NCBI GenBank assembly: GCA_023133185.1 | Contig: JAGLWX010000053.1 | Location: 1-12,104, forward strand | Direction: 5' to 3' | Length of the DNA: 12,104 bases | Source of the DNA: Fidelibacterota bacterium | GTDB taxonomy: Bacteria; Fidelibacterota; UBA2242 | In this document: piece after piece, positions 1 through 7,256 of the stretch | How positions within the stretch are numbered: position 1 is the stretch's first letter | Layout: every line of letters starts with the position of its first letter | Translations under genes and position numbers: made by a program | The notes under the pieces: generated by a model | The model's database searches: none | Told to the model about the DNA's origin: nothing | What the model saw: only the letters and a program-made list of their open reading frames with translations

Positions 1-347
1 AAGCGTGATTGTTGAATGGTATGTCCTATGTGATCTAATAGCGGCATTAAGGTGGGTGTAATATTTGCTGAATTGACATCGAAAAAATACTCACCGCTGA
101 CTGTTAATTGAACGCCTTTAGTAGTACGCCGAACGTCAATATTTTTATCTAACTGACTGTTTGAAACATAGGTGTCGAGTTTTTGCTCGGTCTCAGATAA
201 CAGTAAATCCAGCATTCGATAGATATTGTTTTCGGCTTCATTTAAAATGACGATCATTAATATAAAAAATGTCAACAACAATGTTACCATATCTCCATAT
301 GTAACAAGCCAGGCTGCTCGTGGCGTTTTCGATCCTGATGATTCCAT
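1..347 (-). CDS. motB: MotB-family stator protein, 5' part (3' end beyond window)
   Basis: MotB-like proteins pair with MotA in the inner membrane to form an ion-conducting stator and anchor it to peptidoglycan through an OmpA-like domain. The first 115 residues are visible. Residues 1-12 are a short cytoplasmic tail. Residues 13-35 hold the single membrane helix, opening with WLVTYGDMVTLLLTFFILM, in which Asp19 matches the proton-carrying aspartate (Asp32 in E. coli MotB). Residues 36-75 form an amphipathic linker where the plug would lie. From about 79 the OmpA-like fold begins (GVQLTV, then YFFDVNSANITPTLMPLL). The ATG at 345-347 is chosen because it puts the helix at the usual distance from the N-terminus; a weak TAGGTAG lies just upstream. 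The gene is 37 bases behind the TPR lipoprotein gene on the same strand. No motA precedes it, which is unusual for a flagellar motAB pair; motA could follow outside the window. It could instead serve a MotAB-like motor other than the flagellum. Confidence 0.87.
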   Translation of the reverse strand, partial: MESSGSKTPRAAWLVTYGDMVTLLLTFFILMIVILNEAENNIYRMLDLLLSETEQKLDTYVSNSQLDKNIDVRRTTKGVQLTVSGEYFFDVNSANITPTLMPLLDHIGHTIQQSR

Positions 348-384
348 TTTCTACCTATATCAATTTATAATCGATGCTAATCTA

Positions 385-1014
385 TTACATTCCGTAAAGA
401 ACGTCAAGATAATCGATAACTGCCATTAATGCTTCGGGATAGCTGGCATAACTCTGTTGATCGAATTGCCAGGTGGATGAATCTGCCGGATCCAGTCCGT
501 GATCCTGGTAAAGGAAGGTAACATGCTCCTGAGATTTTGTAAGCTCGCCTTCATGAAAATATGCCATGGCGAGAATTAAATGCATATCCTGATAATTAAT
601 CAGCGGCTTATGCTCAAAATAGTAATTCGGATTATTTGCGAGAACGTGATTAGCTTTTGAGATTGAGGGTGTGTATTCCTCTACTGCCAGGAATGCTGCT
701 GCCAATCCTGCTGGTGGATCGAGGCTCTCATTTCCTTTTTGGATTGCTGTTTCAAAATCACTGATCGATTCTGCTGCATTACTGAGGAGCAGGTGACACC
801 ACGCCCGTCCGTGATACGCGCTTTCATTGTTAGGGTCGGCGTTCACTGCGGATTCAAATTTTTGAAGAGCATACTCATAATCACCTTCTTCAAAATAGTC
901 CCAGGCAAGCGGTATAATGCTTTCTGCGTTTAGAGCGGGTTCCTCATACAAAGAACAATGTGGTGTGAACAACATGAGGAGTAAAATTCCAAATATAATA
1001 GTAAGTCGATTCAT
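385..1014 (-). CDS. TPR-repeat protein, probable lipoprotein
   Basis: A 209-aa protein with a hydrophobic N-terminal helix (residues 4-18) ending at Cys20 in LFTPHC. This looks like a lipoprotein signal, although His at -1 is not the usual Gly/Ala/Ser. Tetratricopeptide helices follow. The clearest is at about 33-65, with the AWDYFEEGDYEYALQKFESA pattern and a closing DPNN. A second lies at 66-97 (AYHGRAWCHLLLSNAAESIS), and weaker ones at about 102-130 and 143-175. The tail (176-209) is Tyr/Asp rich. TPRs bind other proteins, so a periplasmic adaptor role is likely; the partner is unknown. The start ATG overlaps the stop of the 1731-aa gene as ATGA (1011-1014) with no clear Shine-Dalgarno, which suggests translation coupled to that gene. 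A MotB-like gene follows after 37 bases. The TPR call is firm, the lipidation less so. Confidence 0.85.
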   Translation of the reverse strand: MNRLTIIFGILLLMLFTPHCSLYEEPALNAESIIPLAWDYFEEGDYEYALQKFESAVNADPNNESAYHGRAWCHLLLSNAAESISDFETAIQKGNESLDPPAGLAAAFLAVEEYTPSISKANHVLANNPNYYFEHKPLINYQDMHLILAMAYFHEGELTKSQEHVTFLYQDHGLDPADSSTWQFDQQSYASYPEALMAVIDYLDVLYGM

Positions 1015-4000
1015 TTTATCAGGACCATTTTTTTGGTTTTTTGATGATTACCATACTGCAAACTATATAAATACACACCACTGGCGATAGTCTGTCCATG
1101 GCTGTTCTGTCCGTTCCATCTGATTGCATATCTTCCGGGTACAGCCGGTTTATTAAAAAGCGTCATTACTTTTCGGCCGAGAATGTCGTAAATGATCAAT
1201 TGTGCGCCGGATTCGAAAACCCCGCCCGCCAGTTCCGGCAGTTCAAACTGTATGGTGGTCGTAGAATTGAAGGGGTTCGGGAAGTTTTGCGCCAGGGAGA
1301 TTTCAGTAGGAAGCTGCTCCGCTTCTTCCGGGGCGTCGAACCGCAATATATATCGACCGAATTCATTTGTATAGACCCAGTAATGTTGTCTGCCGGCGTC
1401 GGTATAGGTTTTCAGGTATTTCCACTTACCGTTTTCCCACTTGAAGACGCCCGGTCTGCTTATTATACTTTGTGGTTGTTCTTCGGGAATTGTGAAGTTT
1501 AACTTGCCGTTTTTAGACAATATTGTTTGCGGACCCGTAAATGTGTAATCCATTTCTTTAAAATTGGTCGCATATTTGGCGAGTTTCAGTTGAGGTTTTT
1601 TTGCGATCAGTGATGAATCGGAAGTATTGGGAAGGCAGAGAATGTAAGCATCGGATTTGAGAGTATGTTTAATTAATGTAAATGATGCGGCGGAATCGGG
1701 ACTGAAGACGGCTCCTCCTGCTTTTTTAAGGACATAGGTTGAACTAAAATCGTATTCGCTTGTACCGGTATTGCCCGTTGTATCGGCAGCCGTGATGGAT
1801 ATGTGCTGCACGGCGCTTCTTCGTAATCTGTAATGTGTGTGATAGGGGTTAGGCTGGATAGTTGAAATCAAATCGGGAACAACAGATTCGTCGGAAATTG
1901 TGAGTGTGTGAATAGAATCTATGGTTTCATTCGGGAAGAAATAAATGTCAAGATGTTCCGTTGCGATGGGATTCTGAAAAACGCCTATCGAAAAGCTCGG
2001 TGGTTTGGAATCATCAAAATGGATGCGGAAAGTGTCCCTGTCGAATAGTCCTTCGGTATCGGTTAACATTGCATATACCGTATCCCAACCAACGTAGGCA
2101 TCAGGCGGTTTACAAAGAAGTGTGTCACCGCCGGATATTATCTGTACATCGGAATTATTCGCACTTATTGTCCACTTTAATTCGGTTAATTGATTATCGA
2201 CGTCATACCAGAAATTACTTAGCGGCAGAGTAAATGTGCTGTCCTGAACAGCGCTGGTGTCGGGAAAACCTGTCAGGACGGGCGCATCATTTACCGGAAT
2301 AATATTAACTGTAAAAAATTGACGAAGAGTTTCTCCAAGAGGATCCTGGACCTGAATTGTAAAGTATCCGCTGCTGTCAATATCCTTGTTCGACCAGAAT
2401 TGATGGGAGCTGGACGGCTGATCGTATTTATAAAAAACCATTCCTGAATCTTTGGTGATAGCAATACTCAGCAGGGAATCCGGATGATCGGCATCATAGA
2501 TAAATTCCAGTAGATGATTGGTGTGAATAGTTAATTTTTCGTCTTCAAAGTAAGTTGTATCGAGTGAGCTCAGTAACACCGGCGCGTCATTTACTGGCAA
2601 TATAGATACAAAATTTGTATCGTAACCGTGGGAATCGTGATCATCCCATACATCATAAACTATTTGAACGTTTTCTATAAATTCGTCAGGAGCGCCTTTA
2701 ATTGTAGTTATCCGGGATGATGTATCAAAATGAGTGATAAGACTCGATTGTTGAGGATCCGGTTCAATCCGGAAATTCAATAGATCATCCGGTGTATCAA
2801 TATCAAATACATATTTTTTTAGATCGATTTTCAAGGAGTCGTCTTCGTTAAATACCGTATCGGGTATAGCAGTAATTACCGGAGGATCGTTGACCGGTTG
2901 AATAAATAGTGGTAAAAAGGAGATGACCGTACAACTATCATCACTTATATGAACCAGAAGAGTGTCATTTCCATACCAATCAGGTGCGCATTGCATGATA
3001 TAAGTATTTGGTTCCGATATGTTTTTGATAAAAATATTGGCGGTTGGGAATAATTCGCAGTTGAGCGTATCGAGCGGAGTATCAACATCCGAGATCTGAT
3101 CCTGAAAATCAGAGAAGCTGATAATGAAATCCGTATCCTCGAATAAATTTGGCTCCCAGCTTAGGAATTCCGGAACAACCGGCGGATCATTGATTGGACT
3201 AATTGAAATGAAATTACTGGCAGTGTTAGTTAATCCGCTATCATCGGTGACGGTATAAAATACATGGATTGAATCAATAAAGAAATCCGGATCACCCCAG
3301 AATTGCAAAGACCTTAAGGTTGAATCAAATAAAAAGTGAAATTCTGAAACAGGCGGATCAGGCGATGGTCCTTCAAACATAATATTCCACTGCAGGATGG
3401 AATCAGGGGAATCAACATCTTCAACGAAATTGTCCAGGTGAACCGTTAAAGTTTCATCTTCACAAAACCGGAGATCATAAAATGATAGTTGAGGAGTATC
3501 GGCAACACTATGAAAACCGGCGGTAATTTGAACGAAGGCAGAATCTTTTTCATCAAGAATATAGACTGTAACAGTATCGATTCCGAACCAGTTCTCTAAA
3601 GGAGAAAAAATTGCCGTGTCATTATCTATCGTTATAGAAATATGGTCGGTATTTGGTATGTACCATGTGAGAAGGTGCAGCGAATCATCCAAATCCGCAG
3701 CATAATTCAGCCATTGCGCTAAGGGAATAATTACAGGTATATCTTCATGTCCAACGATGTCAGGTAATTGAGCAAGTTCCGGGGGGAAATTATATTTGAA
3801 TACCGATAATAGTAACGTATCGAGTGTTTGCGCATTGGCGGTATCTGAAACACTCAGGAAAATTTGACCGTCGATTAATTCGGTGTTTTTATAAGGCTTT
3901 ATTTTCAGAATGTTATCATCGGTTAGGTTTATGGAAAGACTAAAATCTTCCGGTATAAATCCGGTAGTCATATTGAAATGTAGATTACTGTCCGGATCAT

Positions 4001-6206
4001 CGACGTCAAAAACATATTCCACTAAATAGATGGCAAGTGAATCTTTGAAGTGCATACTGGTGTCCGGCGGAAGGGTCCAAACCGGATAATCATTAACCGG
4101 CGTGACGCCCAAATGGAAAAAGCCGGTATCGGACAGAGTGCTGTCTGACACGATAACAACGATTGAATCGGTTCCATACCAGTTTTCATCCGGTGATACT
4201 GTAATAGAATCTCCATGAACCGTTGAATTTGAATGAAGTCCATTGCTGAGTTGCCATTGCAGCTCTTCAAAATCATTGTCGATATCAATCACATAATTCC
4301 GCCAGTCTGAAATCGGGATTGTTAAATAAGTGTCTTCTTCGATAAATTGATCGGGCAAATTGGATAGCACCGGAGCATCATTGATATTAACGACATTCAG
4401 TGTAAAAGATTGGGTTCCGATTCCGCTGTTACCATCATGAACTTCAATTTCTACAAGATGGTTGCCGATATGCTCATTTTGTGGTTCGCCGGATATTTCT
4501 CCAGTGAGAGAATCGATAGTCAGCCAGTTCGGTTCGTTCAGGTAGTATCGAATATTGCCCTGTCCGTCATCAGAACAATTTACGTCATAGCTATAATTAG
4601 TTTCTTCCCGGGCGGTGATTACGGGAACCGAAGTAATGACGGGGAGACTGTTTATGACAGTCAATTGATAATCTAATGTATCTTTTCGACTGCAATTGTC
4701 TTCTGCTGCAATGCATACAGAAAAATTTCCGATATGAGTATTATCCGGAATACCACTAATTGCTGAATTATCCTGATTCAAAAATAGCCATGAGGGCAGT
4801 TGAATAACATCTAAAGTTATGTTGACATTTGTTTCATTATAGAGACCAAATGCCTGAGTATAAAGGCTGTCTTCGTATGTTGAATTTTGAATATCGTCGG
4901 TGAATTGCAATATATTACAGCCGGCTTCTGCCGTGTTTCCGTAATACCCCATATTAATTCTATCACCGTTGGGTTCCGGCTCGTTTTGATAATCCGAATC
5001 CGGATCGCCGGCGTCGATCGAAGGCGAGGTTGACGCAAGATGAAGATCACGTTCTGTGTAATTCATAAATAGCGGATCCTCTGAGATATTTCCATCTGTT
5101 CCGGTGTAATCGTTAAAGCCATTGTAATTCGATGGAGTATTATTCCAGACATTGTTATACGTTATGACGGGATCGTTTTCAGGTATATTCTCAATACTAA
5201 TTCCGCCTGCGCCCTGATTATTTGTGATAATATTATTTGTGATCGTAAAAACGATATTGGGACTGAGAATGCCGACACCGGTTTTACCGCCAATTAGTGT
5301 ATTGTTTTCGATCAGGACTTCGGAGCCATCCTGGCACAGAATTAAAGTATTGCCTCCGGTTATGATATTATTTCTAATGCTTGGATTTGAGTTTCCCTCG
5401 ATGATAATACCGTTTTCGTTGTCAAAAATTTTGTTAGAATGAATCACAGGCGAACTGCCGCATGAGATTCGGACCCCGGCATATTGGGAGCCTGTGGCGG
5501 AATTTTGAATAGTGAATCCGGCTAAATGGGAATTTTTATATAAAGTCACAACATCACTGCCGGAAAAATCGGCGTCGATAATGGTTTCATCAGGTCCTGA
5601 GATACTGCCGATAAAGACACTTTTGTCAAGGGTATTGATAGTTTCGAAATAAGTTCCTACTGATACGAGAACCGAATCTCCTTCGCGGCATTCATTGAGA
5701 GCTTTTTGAATAGTGGCGTAAGGAAAATCTGCGGTCCCGTTGTTAAGAACATCATCACCGGATTTTGAAACAAACCAACAATTATCGGGATTAGAACCAA
5801 GAATGAAAAACGGGTCGCTTGTTTTTGTAGTATTGTTTCCAAAACTGTCAATTGCTACAACGGATAAGGTATATAGTCCCGAGGGAACATCAGGTGTTGT
5901 CCACTGAAACGAGCTGTCATTTTCAGTAGCCGGGGTGATTATTTGCACGTCATTATCTGATTTTATAAACTCTATTTGAATCGGAGTCGCGCCCAAGGAT
6001 GAATCAATAGCAGACCATTGAATCGTCAATGGAAGATCATAAGTAAAAGAATCCGATTCACAGGGGCTGATAATTTGAACCGTTGGCGGGATTCCATCGA
6101 GTATTCCCGGATTGGACGTTAATTCGGATATCGGAGTCGCCCCGCTTTCGGATATCAGCATAAAGATGCTTAGTAAAAGAGTTCCTATGTGTCGAATTCT
6201 ATCCAA
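1011..6206 (-). CDS. Giant secreted T9SS cargo: beta-helix plus eight cadherin-like repeats
   Basis: A 1731-aa extracellular or cell-surface protein, probably an adhesin or matrix component. In order: signal peptide (1 to about 23, cut near SGA/TP); Ig-like module (about 31-138) closely related to the N-terminus of the neighbouring 341-aa protein; parallel beta-helix of the DUF1565/pectate-lyase-like type (about 141-428), with a FPYATIQKAL and EGDSVLV..GTYFE entry and a closing SPSIDAGDP; two putative-Ig (He_PIG-like) repeats (about 431-518 and 522-605); eight cadherin-like/'tandem-95' repeats (about 605-1400) separated by VNDAPV-type linkers and carrying DvDxPDs acidic motifs that probably bind calcium; an Ig-like stretch (1400-1490); a pre-sorting beta domain (1490-1625); and a T9SS type A sorting domain (1636-1731) from LAQNFPNPFN to KKMVLIK. 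No catalytic site is evident. The start is TTG at 6204-6206: an in-frame TAA lies directly before it, and the next Met (residue 16) would destroy the signal peptide. It follows the 341-aa gene by 24 bases. Confidence 0.9.
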   Translation of the reverse strand: MDRIRHIGTLLLSIFMLISESGATPISELTSNPGILDGIPPTVQIISPCESDSFTYDLPLTIQWSAIDSSLGATPIQIEFIKSDNDVQIITPATENDSSFQWTTPDVPSGLYTLSVVAIDSFGNNTTKTSDPFFILGSNPDNCWFVSKSGDDVLNNGTADFPYATIQKALNECREGDSVLVSVGTYFETINTLDKSVFIGSISGPDETIIDADFSGSDVVTLYKNSHLAGFTIQNSATGSQYAGVRISCGSSPVIHSNKIFDNENGIIIEGNSNPSIRNNIITGGNTLILCQDGSEVLIENNTLIGGKTGVGILSPNIVFTITNNIITNNQGAGGISIENIPENDPVITYNNVWNNTPSNYNGFNDYTGTDGNISEDPLFMNYTERDLHLASTSPSIDAGDPDSDYQNEPEPNGDRINMGYYGNTAEAGCNILQFTDDIQNSTYEDSLYTQAFGLYNETNVNITLDVIQLPSWLFLNQDNSAISGIPDNTHIGNFSVCIAAEDNCSRKDTLDYQLTVINSLPVITSVPVITAREETNYSYDVNCSDDGQGNIRYYLNEPNWLTIDSLTGEISGEPQNEHIGNHLVEIEVHDGNSGIGTQSFTLNVVNINDAPVLSNLPDQFIEEDTYLTIPISDWRNYVIDIDNDFEELQWQLSNGLHSNSTVHGDSITVSPDENWYGTDSIVVIVSDSTLSDTGFFHLGVTPVNDYPVWTLPPDTSMHFKDSLAIYLVEYVFDVDDPDSNLHFNMTTGFIPEDFSLSINLTDDNILKIKPYKNTELIDGQIFLSVSDTANAQTLDTLLLSVFKYNFPPELAQLPDIVGHEDIPVIIPLAQWLNYAADLDDSLHLLTWYIPNTDHISITIDNDTAIFSPLENWFGIDTVTVYILDEKDSAFVQITAGFHSVADTPQLSFYDLRFCEDETLTVHLDNFVEDVDSPDSILQWNIMFEGPSPDPPVSEFHFLFDSTLRSLQFWGDPDFFIDSIHVFYTVTDDSGLTNTASNFISISPINDPPVVPEFLSWEPNLFEDTDFIISFSDFQDQISDVDTPLDTLNCELFPTANIFIKNISEPNTYIMQCAPDWYGNDTLLVHISDDSCTVISFLPLFIQPVNDPPVITAIPDTVFNEDDSLKIDLKKYVFDIDTPDDLLNFRIEPDPQQSSLITHFDTSSRITTIKGAPDEFIENVQIVYDVWDDHDSHGYDTNFVSILPVNDAPVLLSSLDTTYFEDEKLTIHTNHLLEFIYDADHPDSLLSIAITKDSGMVFYKYDQPSSSHQFWSNKDIDSSGYFTIQVQDPLGETLRQFFTVNIIPVNDAPVLTGFPDTSAVQDSTFTLPLSNFWYDVDNQLTELKWTISANNSDVQIISGGDTLLCKPPDAYVGWDTVYAMLTDTEGLFDRDTFRIHFDDSKPPSFSIGVFQNPIATEHLDIYFFPNETIDSIHTLTISDESVVPDLISTIQPNPYHTHYRLRRSAVQHISITAADTTGNTGTSEYDFSSTYVLKKAGGAVFSPDSAASFTLIKHTLKSDAYILCLPNTSDSSLIAKKPQLKLAKYATNFKEMDYTFTGPQTILSKNGKLNFTIPEEQPQSIISRPGVFKWENGKWKYLKTYTDAGRQHYWVYTNEFGRYILRFDAPEEAEQLPTEISLAQNFPNPFNSTTTIQFELPELAGGVFESGAQLIIYDILGRKVMTLFNKPAVPGRYAIRWNGQNSHGQTIASGVYLYSLQYGNHQKTKKMVLIK
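2007..4394 (-). repeat. Array of eight ~100-residue cadherin-like repeats in the 1731-aa protein
   Basis: Linker motifs recur at about residues 609 (INDAPV), 706 (VNDYPV), 807 (YNFPPE), 904 (VADTPQ), 1006 (INDPPV), 1106 (VNDPPV), 1206 (VNDAPV) and 1306 (VNDAPV), spaced 96-102 residues. About 30 residues after most linkers comes an acidic motif such as FDVDDPDS, EDVDSPDS, SDVDTPLD, FDIDTPDD or YDADHPDS. Late in several repeats is a W-[FY]-G-x-D stretch (NWYGTDS, NWFGIDT, DWYGNDT). The fold resembles cadherin-like or tandem-95 repeats. Calcium binding at the interfaces is inferred from the acidic motifs. The repeats have diverged in DNA, so the array is old rather than a recent expansion. Confidence 0.85.
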
Positions 6207-6230
6207 TTAAATTATTCTCTAAGGTTAAAA

Positions 6231-7256
6231 TTATTTACTCCCGGTTTTACTTGCAGCGCTTTTTTCCGGTATTTGGTCTTCGGCGCCGATGATCTTAATC
6301 ATGGCATTTCGCTGGTAAATACCACCCAGTTGTGAGCCAAAATCCCACTCCATGGAATATGTTCCCGGCGCAATGTTCGATCCTGTGTCACCATCAAGAA
6401 TCAGTGAACATTCCAGCCAGTTATCTCCGCTATCAATGCTGTAATACGGGGTAATTGTATAGGTTCCCAGCGGATTACCGACAAAAACATAATCTACATC
6501 GACTAATTTTGAACCGTCTTTGCGTTGCTGGAAAGTTACCGACGTAATTTGAAGGATATATGCTGTTTCAGATACTTCAGAAGATGCGATCGATTCATTT
6601 CCAAGAGAGTCCAGAGCAGTGATAACGTAGTAATAAGTCTCGCCGTGGATTACATTGGAATCTGCATAGACTATAACGGGGGCGGATACCGAGTCGATTA
6701 AATTATCAGAGTTGGTTTCCACAACAGGATTCATTGAACGGTAAATCCGGTATTTGTCCATATCGTCTTCGTCAACGGTATTCCATGACAGATTGATCAC
6801 ATGATCAGTCAAGCTTGCCGCTAAACCATCCGGTTGAGCCGGTGGACCATCTATTTTGAATACTGCGTCCGATGTATCATTTCCAGCCAAGCCAAAGGAA
6901 TCGACTGCAACGATGCGAATTAATCCCTCCAGGGTCGCAATATTTGGGACTGACCATAATATGGGACTTGTATTTACCGTATCAGAATAAATAACCTGAA
7001 ATGATGTACCGTTATTAGAGGAAAAATAGACAGAAACCGGTTTTAATCCAAAACTGGAATCCGCAGCTGTCCATTGGATGTTAATTAAATCATCGACTTG
7101 AAATACTTCGCCGCCGTTGGGATAGACAACCTCGACGTCGGGAATCTGTGAGTCTAAGATGCCGGGAGCGGAGACACCTTCGGTGATTACCTGGGCAAAG
7201 AGATTCGACGAAAAAAGAAATAAGATCATAATTGCGCAGTAAAAGTACTTTTTCAT
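6231..7256 (-). CDS. Secreted Ig-like / FN3 / FQQR-DGS domain protein
   Basis: A 341-aa exported protein with no recognisable catalytic motif. A signal peptide spans residues 1-21 (MKKYFYC, a hydrophobic core, then LFA/Q). Residues 28-137 form an Ig-like module beginning PGILD and containing YPNGGEVF, INIQWTAADSSFG and IVAVDSFG; it is paralogous to the N-terminus of the downstream 1731-aa protein. Residues about 138-232 are a fibronectin type III domain (LSWNTVDEDDMDKYRIYRS, then ETYYYVITALDSLGNES). Residues 236-323 form a beta domain starting VTFQQRKDGSKLVDVDY and ending in MIKI, also present at the end of the upstream 1380-aa protein. There is no T9SS sorting domain; the end is a Lys/Ser-rich tail. 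The ATG overlaps the upstream stop (ATGA, 7253-7256) and has a good Shine-Dalgarno, GAAAGGA, 7 bases ahead. It probably acts in the periplasm or outside the cell, perhaps as a binding partner of its neighbours. Confidence 0.87.
   Translation of the reverse strand: MKKYFYCAIMILFLFSSNLFAQVITEGVSAPGILDSQIPDVEVVYPNGGEVFQVDDLINIQWTAADSSFGLKPVSVYFSSNNGTSFQVIYSDTVNTSPILWSVPNIATLEGLIRIVAVDSFGLAGNDTSDAVFKIDGPPAQPDGLAASLTDHVINLSWNTVDEDDMDKYRIYRSMNPVVETNSDNLIDSVSAPVIVYADSNVIHGETYYYVITALDSLGNESIASSEVSETAYILQITSVTFQQRKDGSKLVDVDYVFVGNPLGTYTITPYYSIDSGDNWLECSLILDGDTGSNIAPGTYSMEWDFGSQLGGIYQRNAMIKIIGAEDQIPEKSAASKTGSK

Noticed and set aside
348..384. Spacer before the MotB-like gene as a terminator or promoter
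   Set aside because: It is only 37 bases, AT-rich, with no stem plus T-run and no clear promoter elements.
226..429. Plus-strand open frame of 67 codons
   Set aside because: It lies opposite the clear MotB N-terminus and runs into the TPR gene; its peptide has no recognisable motif.
1098..1502. Plus-strand open frame of 134 codons
   Set aside because: It is antisense to the conserved T9SS sorting domain and the preceding beta domain; openness follows from the GC-richer composition there.
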